Below, in pieces: positions 1 through 13,100 of a stretch of 64,000 nucleotides of DNA. Source of the stretch: Membranipora membranacea (lineage: Eukaryota > Bryozoa > Gymnolaemata > Cheilostomatida > Membraniporidae); the NCBI GenBank assembly GCA_914767715.1, contig OU612066.1, positions 9,865,001 through 9,929,000 of the forward strand, given 5' to 3'. Position numbers and translations under genes: made by a program. The first letter of the stretch is position 1. Every line of letters begins with the position of its first letter. The notes below the pieces were generated by a model, which was not told where the DNA came from, did no database searches, and was given only the letters and a program-made list of their open reading frames with translations.

Positions 1-2085
1 GTTAAGTGAGCAAGTTAGTAGTAATGGCCTGTAAACCATCCGATATAAGTAGTGGAATTCCACCAGTCATGGGTTTTCCGGCTATGCCGGCCGCATCAAA
101 GATCGCCAGTCAGGGTTTTCCGACCATGTGTCAGCGACAGCCCAGAACGCGCCAGTTCCCAGAGCTATACCAATGTTTGCAAGCCACCTTTATCCAACTT
201 TTAACTTATATAGTGTGCTATCGTACTGGCTGGAGGAGATAATGACTGGAATAAAATACAGTTAAGAATAACAATCAGTAATTATGATGATGACTCAGTC
301 ATTATCAATGCAGAAAGCTTGGTTTAATAACATTTTAATAACTACAGGTTGTGTAAAAGTATCTCAAATGATATGAGTATACTTTGTCAAATCTATACGT
401 ATTATGCCAATAAGCATAAACATTCTACCTTGGTGTTGGCCTCTCCATTACAAAACTAATCCTGTTCTGAAATGTACAGAACATAAGTTCCACAAAAACC
501 AAAGCTTTGGGTGTAGTAAGTATTGATATCCGCCAAGTGATTTCTTTTGCCTGTGTGTGAGTCGAAGCAATGGACTTCAAGTCAGCCCTACAGTACAATA
601 TCTCAAGACTGCCCCACTTCAGTCTCATGTGTGGTTCATGCACACATTGCCAGCAACTGGTCAAGGTGTGTCCTTTCAGAACTGATAAACAAATTGTGAT
701 GTCTGTCTTGGTGTGCGTTCAGGATAAATGTTATAAACTACTCTAGGATCGAGTGACTCAGTGTTGTAGGTCTAAGCTGTTACTTCAGTTAGTATAAGTT
801 CAATTGCCTACAAAGTTAGTTCAAGTCACAGGTCTGCTTAAAAATCTGAGTCTCGGCCAACGTGTGACTGGGCCCCCTTGGTTTTTTGTTGTCTGTTATA
901 ATTAATGGTAGAAGATACATCCCACTCTCATGGTCTCTGGAGTCAAAGAAATTTGGACAGTGCTATCCTGAGTATTTGTTAGAAAGACTAACTCCTAAGC
1001 TTTTCATTCATACCTCAATTGATAGATTAAGTCACTTTCAGTGAGAGGGAGTTCATGGCTTGCAGCTCATTCAGCAAACAATTTCGAATCTGAAATCTTT
1101 TATATCGATGAGCGCTTGAAAATAAAAAAAATTTAATGTGAAACTGTTTGCTGGATGAGCTGCAAGTAACAGAATCATAGGTAGGCCTTTGTTTGAACGG
1201 CTTAGGAGGTGATATTTCAAATATTGCTAGAGACCCAGATTTTGGAGAAGACCTATACCTATGGTTCAGTAGAATTATTAGATTAACTGTTCTTAATTAC
1301 TCCTTGGTTAGTTCATCCAAATAGTAGTAAGAATAAGCCCCACTCTTTCTTAGATTGCATTAGCATCAACTATCACTGCATGACAGTATTACAAGGCAAA
1401 GTTTCCCATTATAGCAAGTCTCAGTGGGGTATGAGGCAGCCTGAGTACCGGTCAGCTTCTGGAATTTGGCTAAGAGTTTGGCTCATAACAAAATAGTCAA
1501 AAAAATCATGAATATCCACCACAATCCTTTATGGTACTATTTCACTTAGAGAGTGTTATGTCATGGAATAGGTACTCATCACATAGGTTGTATTGGTTTA
1601 ATCCTAACATTTCATAATCTGAAATTATATCAGTCTTTTATGGAACGGTGAACAAGGGAGCAGACAACAAGACAATACAAAGTAATCTAAATGACAGGTG
1701 AACAATAAGTAGCTTAAGTTAGTTAATGAATATGTAAATGTAAGAGTAACAATGGAAAAGATTTACTATCGTATTCAGAGTCACAATCCAACTCACGCTT
1801 TATGTGAGCAGTTTTAAACCTATAAGCTATCTTGTCACTCTAAAGCTTACTGCTTATGAAATGTTGGGATGAACTAATTGTTTGGGGAATATGCTGGGTG
1901 ATTTCTGAAGGGAAACACCTGTTCTCTTTCTCCAAAGCCGTCGCTTATATCCATATACATTTTATTGGTATGATAATAGTTGAATGTATATTTGTTTACA
2001 GTCTCTACTGTGGCAGTGAGAAGAACTTGATGAATTGTAAATATTCAAAACCAGTGAGTGTGAGCAACATCTATATAACAGAGCA
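1..2085. other. Non-coding stretch upstream of the CCDC82-like gene
   Basis: No open frame here looks like a coding exon: the short open stretches have no domain, no consistent splice sites and no phase partners. The only structure I see is the inverted repeat at 1059-1166, listed separately. The region presumably holds the promoter and 5' untranslated exons of the gene whose ATG is at 2086, but I cannot identify a promoter element with confidence. Confidence 0.6.
1059..1166. repeat. Imperfect 26-bp inverted repeat with 56-nt loop
   Basis: The left arm (1059-1084) and right arm (1141-1166) are reverse complements over 26 bases with two mismatches, including the core GCAGCTCAT / ATGAGCTGC. 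The spacer is AT-rich. It could be a small foldback element, or the stem of a small-RNA hairpin. Nothing in the sequence alone separates the two. Confidence 0.6.
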
Positions 2086-5000
2086 ATGTCTGAATCTGAT
2101 TCAGATAATGGGCCAACACTGCGCAAGAGAAGAGCCAACAACCGAGCCAGTATAGAATCTGATGATGATTTGCCTGGAGATGGTTCAGGTATGAGTCGGC
2201 GCAGATCATCCAGGACCACTATAAAGATACCTGTAGTGGAAATCTCATCAAGTAGTGAATCTGAGGAGGATTTTGTAAAACCATCAAAACGGAGGCGGAC
2301 GCCATCAAAGCTTACACCTCCCAGACGACATTCATCAGGTATTCTCTAAAATACACATGAATTTTAGAGCAATTTTCCGTTATCGATTGTCCCCCTTTTG
2401 TATAATGTCAAGTAATTGCATATCAATGTGTTAAGAGCTGCAACATGCTTGACAAAAATACTTCCTAACATAATATGTGCTTTTATGGACTGTTTGTATA
2501 AAGAATGTTATTAGAAAACAATTTGCAGTAGCCACCAACACATCATTATTGTTCGTTTGGGGAAAATGGCTGTTTCGGCAAATTTTGTGTCTTGCACAGA
2601 CGGTTTTCAAATTTCTTTTTCATTAAGATAATGGACCACCAGAATTGAGTGGCAGAGCCAAGAGTTTCATCAATGCACCATTTGAGTCTGCGAGGGACAG
2701 ATTCCTGCAGGACAATGATGACTCCAGTATGGATGACTTCATCGCTGATGATGATGAGGAAGATGAAAAGAGCTCAACAACAGCACACTCGAGCAGCAGT
2801 GAAGAGGAGACAGTAAGTAATTGATGATTCCTTGATACAAATATGATACAAAAAATGAAAGTTTGTCAACCCTATGAAAACTTATTTTTATGTCACTATT
2901 GTATCCCCATTGCTGATCCTCTAAAGTTATTATTGTAGTTCCCTTATGTAAGTTAATCTCTCAGCTATTTATTCCTTACCACTTAACATGGCAGTTGTTA
3001 TCCCTTGTTAATAACCTTGGAAAAGGTTTTGCAGCTCACCCTGGAATTCCATTCTTCTGACCAATCAGAATTAGATTAGCCCAAGGTCATAAGGTTATAC
3101 AACCGGGATTATCTATTCTCCTTCCTTTCAATCTGAAATTCTAAAAGTGATATACCAACTTTGTGTAGCCATCTGATAAATACAACTCTGAGCGAGTGTT
3201 GAAACTATGTATTCCTGAAATATATGTATTTATGATTTCTTAACAAATGCATGAGTCGAAAATTTGGCAAAGCAATCACCATTTTCCCATGCTTTGAATG
3301 AGTGGTCCACTCACATATAGAATGTAGAATGCTTCCGATTTCCATCAAGAAAATACATAAAAAAGGAACTGCCGTGGCTAGGATTTGAACCTTGGCCTCC
3401 CGCTCTGATTTATTGTGAACCAATGCTGACCTGAATTTGAATCAAGAAACGGGTACCAATGCGTACAGAAGTTAACCTAAATGCTATTCCAATGTATCGA
3501 TTAGCCCTAAAACCTTCACGTCACTTCATGTTGACATATTTTATGAGAACATAGTGATTGTCTCATGTATCCAAAAACACAACCCGAAAGAAACATGATA
3601 CTGAGGCTGATATTTCTAATATTTTATATTTTACAATTAAATATAATAGAATATGTTGTATATTATATTATTTATCACTAATATTACTGCAAGGGTCACA
3701 TTTACTGTTTTTTAGCAGCCAATAGCAGGATCAGGCGATAGAAGCTCTGAAGATACTATTGTTGAGGAGACAACTCCTATAAAGCCGAAACCTTCTTCAT
3801 CAAACTCTGCTTGCACCTCAAAGGAAGGAAAGGTAAGTTTTTATATAGAAAAAAATGGGTACATGTACAATCCAATTTTTCTGCATTCGAAGTTGCCTCC
3901 CTTAAAGTGATCGCCATTTGCCGGCGGCTCACCAGTAGAATGATAACAAACGGAATGCGGGCAAATTGGATCTAACTCTTATCAGTTATCGATGAAGATC
4001 TGTTTACTAAATTATTGCAGGTTTTGGTTTTTTCCACACTATCAAGGAGTATGACGAACAGATGATGAATGACTAGCTAGCTTGCCTTAGTGATGTGTTC
4101 ATCCGAGTTTAGACATGAGCTCTATTATGATCTAAAACATGAACCATGAACAGACGAGATATCTCGCAAAACTACCACTAGCTAATTAGAGTTTAAGGCA
4201 AATCTGCGCTCAATAGTCATCCTGAACACTGAATCTAAAAATCCGCTTGAAAATGGTCGAAAAACAACAACATGGTTTACCAAATTGTGATTGTGTTACT
4301 AGGCATTGTTTCATATAAAGATATCTTAAAGAATTTGGCTATCAATCTGAATTATAAAACACTGAAAAGCAGCATACCAGGGATCTGCGGTTCTGTTTGG
4401 TCCTGTTTTGCAGCTTCACAGTATGTTTTCCCAACAAGCGTTATTTTTGAAGGAAAAATAATTGGTCGCAATTGTTTAACTAAAATCCCCTTTTCGAATA
4501 ATGACTTATGTATGTTACACCTTTAAGATCGAAAGTGGTGAAGATGATGAGATCGTAACTCCAAAATGTCATGACAAAAAAATGAAGAAAAAGAAAACTC
4601 CCCAGAACAGAATTCATTCTGATGAAAGTGAGGCCGAGGAACAAGCTGAAGGTCCAATTAAAACAGAGTAAGTTTAGAAAGATGATTATTGTAGTATCAT
4701 TTTACATAACAATCCTAGTTGATGAATTTGTATTTTGTGGTTTTATGAAAATTGTCTCAGTCTCGCTTTTGCTTTACGGATTTTCACAAATTTTATTTGA
4801 CACTTAGGCAAACAGTTCCAGAGATATCACAGCAGAGGAAGAAGAAGAAAAGAAGGCGGAGGGTGCTGGTAGAACCAGAATCACAAGAACTTGCTGAGAC
4901 CAATCAGGTACATCGTAGCGGCTGCCATTCCATGGCGGGACCCTAATCTACTAAGTAAATTATATAGCCTAAATGAAAAACCAAGTGAGAGGGATTTGGG

Positions 5001-7903
5001 CCAAGTAACATCAAGTTATAAGGTTGTATCTATATTTGAGACGAACAATAGACATATTCCTTTAGATTTGTAGCCATGATATATATGATAAATTTGCTGG
5101 CAATAATCCAGTCCAGACATAGAAGCAGTATATAGTATGTAGCTTATGATAACTATAGTGGAGGGTCCTTCATTTCAGCATAGTCTAAATCAGGCTTAAG
5201 TGCAGATAAACATAGAAAGCAAGCATTGAAAAGCTAATTCGTCATTGTTGTTTATTGGGTGTTTTTTTACCAATCCAGAATGATAATGCAGACACCAATC
5301 AGTTATCTGAGGAGTCTGACTCCAGTGAGGAGACAGATGATGACTTTATAGTGAGTGACTCAGATTCTGTATCAGGAGAAGACGGTGCTGACCCTCTTAT
5401 CTATCCTGAGGAGGAATATGAACTATCAGCACATCAAAATATGGACCATCAACAGGTCTGTGGTTGTCAGCTATTGCCGTCCGTTCATTTGATGGTTCAC
5501 TGTTGGACTAAATTGCAAGGTCTGTCTCTGTTAAGAAGTAATGGTACGTTTGTATATGCCAAGATATTCTTTGTTGATTGCTGTAAGGCCTGCTGTTCCA
5601 TGTAGAACGAAAGAGTCAATAGACATTACGGCTCAACATTTTGAATCTGCCCCTTTAGAGGCATTCACTGCTTAACTTTATGAGTTTAGACAAATGCTTT
5701 GGTTATGATTACCTTTCAGGCATTCACTGTGGTTCTGCTTACCTTGCAGGCATTTACTGTTGTCATCGAGGCATTCCTAAATAGAGCGTCAGATGAGAAC
5801 TTCTTTCAGATGGATGATTTTCTCAAAAGTCAGGGCTTGAGTCAAGCTTTTAAGAAAATTTTCGACAAAATCGATACAATCATTAACGACTTGAAAAGTC
5901 AAGCGTGGAGTAAGCCATTTGTTGTAAGTAAATGTAGAGATAAATATTATTTTATCAGTATCAATTTTTACATTCTTTTTTACTAAGCTGATAATATTGA
6001 TTTATTCTAGACTTTCTTCCAGCTAGATTGTTCCCCGAAATGATTGCTTATCTAGTTAAGCTAAGGAAGCTTTGTTCAACAGTCGCTTCAAACATGAAAG
6101 ATATGCTATGATGCTGATATAAACCATAAATAAGCTATCAATCTAGCGAGGTAGTTTGTCACAGACTCCCTGATGTAACGCATCATAATAGTTCAATTTT
6201 GGAGTTGTCATTTCAATTGGGACAGCCATAAGAGACCCCTTCCTGTTATCAAGCTATAATTCCATCAAACGTTTAAAAAATCAACTCATTCATCTATCAG
6301 CATTTCAAATTGTTCCCAATATGGCCAAAATAGTTTTCTAAATACTCAATTATTGTTGTAATAGTTAGATATATTGAGGTATAAAAACATTTTAGTATTT
6401 GGAAACCAAATATTGTAAATACATGTGTTATTTGTTCTAAGTACTCTTAAAAAACCATTCATTTTTCATGAAAGCCAATTCTATGCTCTGCAGCAAAGAA
6501 ACTCAGGGAAACATATGCTAGAGACCCATTGTATCAGAATTCTTTCTTTTTATTTAAATGGCAATGATTGTTTTACTGCTTATTTTACAGTCAGCACTTC
6601 AGTTAACAAAGCTGTCTTCAGTGAATGTTGGATCTGAGAGCGATGGAGTTAGTCTGGTTAGTTGTGAAGTCTGCCATTGGAAGAACCGATATGCAACGTG
6701 TAGAGTTTCCTTCAACGGGTACAAATATAACCCAAAGTCTTTGAAGGTATTTCCTTTCTTCTCTCATTTCTGCCTTAGCCGATGAAAAATGAATGTTTTT
6801 TTGCATACTCCTGAATCTCATTTATGCATTAGATAGTTATACAGACAGCCATTCAAAACAAATCAAAAGAGAATAAACAATGAGATCCTCCCCTCAGTCC
6901 CCTCAGTCCCCTCATCCCCCCGCATGAGATCTTATGTAACGGTACTCCGTTGTGATACAATGATTTACAATCACTGTGTATATATGAATGTTTGTCTGTC
7001 ATTCACTTAAAAACTCCTTGCTTTCTATTCTAATCATAACAGCCGATAGTTGAATCTGCTTCCTCGGACAGTGACAGTGAGTCTACACCGATAAAAACAG
7101 AGTTCTTTGTGGGCAGATACTGTGAGAGCAGGGCGATATTATATCACGATGTGCTACATTACAAGAGAAACCTGCTAGACAGTTGTCAGGATAAGGTAAA
7201 TGATCTTTTCTGATGTCAATACTTGTAATGCTGCTCAGATGCGATCAATCAATAATTTCTGATCGTTGGTGGGTTCTATGTGATAATTATAGATCTCATT
7301 CAGCTATACAAAAGGGCCAGAAAACATGCCAGAATCAATTGATTACCAAGATTTTATAATTCAATCAATATTTTTCGTTAATATGACAAGAATAATTACT
7401 GACCAAGTAAATATTTTTCTTACAATTGTGACGGTCATGTCAAGGTTATGAAACCCAGCGCATGAAAAACTCTGCACCTAATCAAACCTATAAGACGTGA
7501 TGCAAGATATTGATCGAAGACAAAAATAACAGCTAGACCAGTTGATGTTCCCATTTATCAAGTCGCTATCATTATTTAAAGAACAGGAATGGAATTGTCT
7601 TTTTTGAGGCCTGTTATACTGATGCCTGATGTTGTTCTCTACAAAGATAAAGCATTTCTAAAACTCCCAAGTGCCTCTTTCCAAGTGGTTTTTATAGACT
7701 AAAATTTTGGATACTTTTAGGTAAAGAAGAAAGGATTGATGGACGAACCTCTTGAAGAAATGGTCCAAACAGTCTTAAATGACACTGGTTGGATTGACTT
7801 AGAATACAGAAATTATAAAACATTACTAAAAGCCTCCCAGAAGCTAATCGGTGACCGAAGTTCGAATTCCCGGTGGATGAAAGAATCGTCCTATCATTAC
7901 TAG
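2086..7903 (+). CDS. CCDC82: CCDC82-like protein with C-terminal DUF4211-like region
   Basis: Ten phase-consistent exons: 2086-2338, 2628-2812, 3719-3832, 4528-4667, 4808-4907, 5279-5455, 5750-5923, 6591-6746, 7043-7195, 7721-7903. They code for about 544 residues. The start is the ATG opening MSESDSDNG, and the stop is TAG at 7901-7903. The N-terminal two thirds is low-complexity: Ser/Asp/Glu clusters (ESDDD, SSSESEED, MDDFIADDDEED, EESDSSEETDDDFIVSDSDS) alternate with basic runs (KRRR, KKMKKKKT, RKKKKRRRR) that look like nuclear localisation signals. The C-terminal third is folded and contains a CEVCHW CxxC pair, VGRYCESRAILYHDVLHYKRNLL and a terminal WIDLEYRNYKTLL segment. This layout (acidic tail, MDDFI motif, VGR-C-R-YH block) matches what I know of DUF4211/CCDC82. 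Molecular function is poorly known; a nuclear or chromatin role is inference. The family call rests on remembered motifs and should be confirmed by profile search. Confidence 0.65.
3355..3440 (-). repeat. tRNA-derived SINE remnant (minus strand)
   Basis: On the minus strand, GGTTCAAATCC matches the B box of an RNA polymerase III promoter and is flanked by a short stem. The A-box half is degraded. It sits in the intron between exons 2 and 3 of the CCDC82-like gene. It is a weak, partial copy. Confidence 0.4.
3716..3721 (+). promoter_or_regulatory. NAGNAG tandem acceptor of CCDC82-like exon 3
   Basis: The intron ends TTTTTTAGCAG, so splicing after TAG (exon from 3716) or after CAG (exon from 3719) are both possible. 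The two products differ by a single in-frame Gln codon. The polypyrimidine tract is shared. Confidence 0.5.
5645..5760 (+). repeat. Repeated splice-acceptor block before CCDC82-like exon 7
   Basis: The motif (A)GGCATTCACTG or GGCATTTACTG occurs three times, around 5658, 5719 and 5749. Each copy is preceded by a pyrimidine-rich TTAG or (T)GCAG acceptor. Acceptors at 5719/5720 and 5749/5750 are both in frame and differ by exactly 30 bp (10 codons). This looks like a small local tandem duplication of an intron-exon boundary. Confidence 0.5.
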
Positions 7904-9152
7904 GTACATAGTAGCTTCTCTCAGGTATTTTTGTGACCCTTAACCCGTCTAGATTTTCTACACTCCAAATAGTTATATTCGCCTCACTTTTCACAAGTGC
8001 TTTATGCAAGACAATAGAAAATTACATATTAATGCCTCAAATTTATATTTTAACAAACGTATCAGTGTCATTCCCGGTAAAACAAAACGATTCTGAATTA
8101 TTAACATGAGAATTAACGCATCAATTAGTCCAAGCTTTTCATCGTTTATATTATATAGTTTATATAATGTGGGTACCACATTTAAGAATTTTCATTTATA
8201 TGAAACAAAAGCTCTTTGTTTACATAGTGCCTTAGCCCCAAACTAGATTTTCTGACTGCCAGCTATAATTAAATGTGGAGTATTCAGGATTTTACCCATG
8301 CCGGAAAATTTTCAACAATCAATTCATTTACATCATAAGACAAGCCTGGTATATCAAACAAAGCGTTAAGTGACATATATCTTCTACACCTTGTCACAAG
8401 TAGCTGTTTGGTGACATCCCATCAGCATTGCTAAGTGGCCTGGTTACATAAGCCTCTCAGAGCAAATATTTTTTGTTGTTCCCTTCAATCTATATTATTG
8501 ATTATTGAATGTCACCAAGTTTGTTTTAGAGATCATACCCATCTTTATTGTTATCCAAATATAATCAGTGAGCTGCAATTGTGATCTAGTCATTGCTATC
8601 TATTGTCTTACGCTGGTTTATGGCCTGTTAATAATTTGCTATCAAAAGGAATATTGATCACCTTGCTGACCAAGCTTGGTGGCTATGAAAATACATACTC
8701 AATTTTGACAAGCTGATAAACTGGTCATTTGGATTATATCACACCACCCCTATTGTTGGAAGTAAAAAATCACAACAGTATGAGATGATATAGCTAGAAC
8801 TTGAGGATAAGTCAGTATGCTTCAAAACACAAGGTATTTGATTAAAATCTCTAAAACTTTTGAAAACATTATTTTCACTAATTGCTCGAGAATAGTCGGT
8901 TGGACTTGGACTGATCACTGTCATGTATTTTGAAAACTTAATTCCAACCCGTAGATCGTGTATATGAGCGTATGTCATGTTACCGAAGACCTCTGCATAA
9001 AATTGGAAATACTCAACCGGCAAGGAGATTTTATGATTCTATGATACACAGTGTGAGCTGGGTTTCAGGTACTAGCCTGAAACCCAGCATTGTGCGCACT
9101 TCTGTAAACTAAATAAGTCATCGGAATCTATGTGAGCAAGTTCGCTGCAGCT
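7904..9152. other. Intergenic region between the CCDC82-like gene and the giant lectin gene
   Basis: No supported exon. The open frame on the minus strand near 8739-9023 has no recognisable domain or splice partner. A perfect 13-bp hairpin lies at 9057-9088. The promoter of the downstream gene should be here, but no clear TATA box or initiator was identified. Confidence 0.55.
9057..9088. repeat. Perfect 13-bp hairpin
   Basis: The arms GCTGGGTTTCAGG and CCTGAAACCCAGC are separated by TACTAG. It lies 65 bp upstream of the ATG of the giant lectin gene. Confidence 0.75.
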
Positions 9153-10194
9153 ATGATCAAAATATTTAATAAATTTAAACAAACTATATTGATTCATGTG
9201 AGATGTATTTCTCTCATTTTTAGAGTGGCGCTGCTACTTCTGCTACTATTTGTGGTGTTTGAGGTTATAGACAATGCTGTCATTGTGAACATTGTAAATG
9301 ATGATGTAAGCACCAGCCAGGGTGAGACTACTGTAGAGGGTCGTATTCGAGTAGCTGTCACAGGTAAGGACCACTTGTTAACCTGACATACTCTCCTCAT
9401 TGTCCTGATGTCACCAGGGAGATGTCACAAACCAAGAAGTTAAGGTAAACAGAGGTTTCAAATGAGAACAGCCACTTCTTTGGCAGGACGTTGCTGAGGT
9501 TGTATATTATGCGAACTTGTGATCTGTACTGTATCAAGAGAAAAAAGCCAGTTTGAAATAGATGGAAAATGCCACAATTTCAGCCCCTTTGAGCATGTGC
9601 AATAAAACAGGAAAAGGAAGTAAGAGGTAACCTAGGTTATCTTTTAGAGTGAGATTAAATCATCATGTATAACACAAGGTTACACGCCCCACAGCGGTGG
9701 CTGTTGACTAAACTATATGTTTTGCACAACGTCAAAACTGGTTATTTATAACAAGCAATGCTCTTATTCCGACCTGAATATTTTCTTGACATTTTGTGAC
9801 ATAAAATATACCTATTCAATGGATTGTATTTTCATGGGTAGCATAAGTAAATATGTTTTCAATGCTATGGCTTCCCATTTTTGCTCAGTAGAAGAAGAGT
9901 CGTCTGAAACCTCTGATTCCCTTAAAGTATGTTCTCAAAATCAATTTGATGGTCAAAGAGAATAATTTTTATATTCTTTTTTTGACAGCCTGCCCATCGA
10001 TCTGAAGCCACTTTTGCTAAAGAATCATTAATTTCTGTCATATATGACTGATGTACTATTTCTAGGCGGAGATGTTTCTGGTGCGTGGTCTCTCAACCTT
10101 ACCTTCTCCCGAGATGTAGAAATAGTGAGTATAACTGATCCGGATGGAGATCCAGTTGCGTTTGGAGCACTTACTAGTTCTATATCTCGAACAG
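9153..10194 (+). CDS. Giant lectin exons 1-2: signal/anchor and N-terminal beta domain
   Basis: Exons 9153-9363 (or from 9222) and 10066-10194. The first holds a Lys/Arg-rich start and a hydrophobic segment (VALLLLLLFVVF), so it is a signal peptide or signal anchor. The residues that follow end in GAWSLNLTFSRDVEIVSITD. The pattern W-x-L-x-(L/I)-x-F...V is reminiscent of CBM2-like carbohydrate-binding beta sandwiches found at the N-terminus of some marine invertebrate proteins. That assignment is tentative; no catalytic domain follows. Confidence 0.55.
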
Positions 10195-13100
10195 GTTAGT
10201 AAAACTTTAAATTTTAATTTAATATTTCTTCTTTTATTTTATTTAAATTTCTTTTGCTTGCTCTGGCACATTTGGAAGAACATCATTTTAATGATGAAGA
10301 TTATTGTCAATATTATCAAAAAAATGACTCTCACAGATCATAGAGGGATTTTGTCATAAATTCCGTATTAAAAAAATATTGTTTCCTGACACCACCGTGA
10401 CACGGGAGAATCGAACACAGAACCTCTCGACTGAGAGACCCATGCCTTACCCATTGCGCCAAAGCCGCTCCCTACCTATTTACGCTATTATGATTTTAAT
10501 GCGCTAATTCGGAATAGAAATTGAATGCAGAAATGCATTAAACTTCCCTGCAATACTTACCTTGCCCTATTTGTCATTTGATATGTAAAAAGGTACATGA
10601 TAACAACTCGTCGTTTGATTTATTTTAGCAACATATAAAGACTACACCATCAGTCTTTCCGATCGGACATATGATGAAGCTCTTGAGTATTGTACCAGTA
10701 ATGGCTTAGCCATGGCGGTCCCATATTCACAGAAAGAATGGCTTGCTTTACAAAAGTAAGCACTAATTTTACAGCAGTTAACTCATGATCGAATCCGACC
10801 ACAAAATTTGATCATGAGACTTAGATTAATTAAATCGTGATTAAGGCACATACGTCCTACTCGCTGAAATATCGATTATGCTTCTTACTTTACATGCTAG
10901 CTGTTTGCTGGTATGATTGATATTCGGGTCACTGGCAGCCATAAAAGTTTGAAAACTTCTTAAAGTGATCCTCTTCAGGCTCTGGTGCTGCTGGCAAACT
11001 TCTCACATTACCTGGATAAGTTTATGATTATTTATTCCATATTGTTCTGTTTCATTGCAGTATTTATTATAATTACTATCAGTATGGCGACATATGGCTG
11101 GGACTCAATGATCGTGACTCTGAGAATACATTTGTGACAAATGACGGTAGTCCACTACCTTATGATGGTAAGAGATGAATGTGTACATATTCATAGCATC
11201 ACTTTAAATACTACACAACAGTGTTTTGCAGGGCCGAGATTCTCGAATGCCGGCCTTACTATGGCAGATAATACATAGCTGTACTTCGATCAAGCTTAGT
11301 GGTTCAGGTGTCCCATTATTTACAAAGTGAAATACTACAGCATAATTAAAGCGCAGTATTGAGGCTGATTGTTTGGTAATCATCGAACCGAAATGGCGTA
11401 CTTCTAATTTTCTTTGCTTTAGTATTTACTGCCGCAAATTTCTATCCTAATAATCACAACGGAAACCAACACTGCGTCTCGATAACTTGGAGTAATGCAG
11501 TGGTCGCCAACGATAATTATTGTGATTCTGGAGATTCCACGTTATGTGAAGAGACTGTAACAGCAACTGAGAACATTTTCCCTACTTCAGCCGGAAGTGA
11601 GTATTGACAGTTTATCTGGGTTTATATTTTATTGAGATACATAATTTTTTGTGTGATTATCTGCTGTAAACATCGCACCTATTTACATACCTATATATAG
11701 TGTCCGTCTGTGTGCAACATACATGTAGAAAGGCAATAAAACCCTAACGCTCCTCATTTGAACTGGAAACAAAGACGTTTGCCATTCTACCAGAATATGT
11801 AGCAGACCCGACACACAAACAGCAGAACGGAGCTGCACTCACTGCCCTGCGTCATAACTCCCTATTACTAAGATATAGCGGGGGAAGCAGCTGTTTTTGC
11901 AATTCACTTTTTGTGTAATTATACACATTTTAATTTACTAGTTTGTTCACTAGGGTGTCACATTTTTGTAACATGACTTTTAAAGGTTTTTAAACGCCAT
12001 GATGTGTTCGGATTAAAAGTGAGAATAAAATTATTGATAATCGTGATAATTTATTTAAAACTGCATGCAATGTTTCATTTTACAGAATACCTCTTTGACT
12101 TTGACAACACACGCTACACCTGGGATGATGCAAAGCAGTTTTGTGAAGACATTGGCACCCACCTTGCTATTCCAGCTTCAGCAGATGACTGGGAATACAT
12201 GAAAAAGTATGTCTTCTTCAAATATTTCAATAATATACATTATTTTTTGTGGCATAAATCTCACTTGTTTAAAATGTTTTTCAGAATGAGTAAAAAAAAA
12301 CCTTTTAAAAATTAAAGTAATAATTAATCAAACAAAAGTGGAGTAAAACAATTATAATGATAATATCTTGTCATTTTATAAAAAAGAAGATTGTTATGCC
12401 ATATCCATTCAGGAGCCATAGCTGCACAGTAGAAGATGGATTGATTTTATTTGAACAAATCTATATCGTTTCATTATAAATGGAAAAATGTTTTTGCTGT
12501 TGACTTCTTGGGCAGAGTAGATCTTTCATTTACCTACTTGGATCCTTTATTGCGTACCATTATGCCTCTTTAACTATTTTCTTTTGGTATAATTTCAAAT
12601 TATTTTTTATTATTTTAGACGTTTATCCTCCATGCCTTCACAAATTTATACTCTTATGAGATGAAAGCAGCTTTCACATTTTCAAAAGCACTCAATAAAG
12701 GCGGAAGACCTGCTAACTGCCATTGTTTTATAATTCAGATGGTCATATTAATTCTAATATCATATGTAATTGACATTTTGCAGCCTTCGTGAAACACATG
12801 GTGTCGATTATTGGATCGGACTAACCGATTCAGAAACTGAAGGCACTTTTCTGACTGTACTTGGTGATCCTCTTCCTTATGATGGTGAGAGTGAAGTTTG
12901 TGCCATTTAGTTTGTTCATGTTGGTCTGGCTATGCTGTTATAAAGTGGATTTGTTACTGAAAATTATGTCCAATGAATGCTATAGTCAGGCATTTTCATG
13001 AACTTATGTAAGATTTTCATGGTGAAAAAATTTAGTGCTCTTCATGGCATGAATTAGTGATGGCGAAAATAGTGATTCCCATAAGGGAAGGTAACTCTTG

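Noticed and set aside
2070-2080. TATA box (TATATAA) for the CCDC82-like gene
   Set aside because: It lies only about 10 bp before the ATG, too close to serve as the core promoter of a transcript carrying that start codon.
7855-7885. B-box-like AGTTCGAATTCCCGG in the last exon of the CCDC82-like gene, suggesting an exonised SINE
   Set aside because: No A box at the right distance and no SINE body. The frame codes for protein consistent with the rest of the C-terminus.
8739-9023. Minus-strand frame of 94 codons as a gene
   Set aside because: No domain, no splice partner, ordinary intergenic composition.
12004-12085. Hydrophobic N-terminus (LLIIVIIYLKL) suggesting a new gene start before CLECT 2
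   Set aside because: It is intron sequence before a good acceptor at 12085; the exon from 12086 joins in phase to CLECT 1. The segment has no support as a signal peptide exon.
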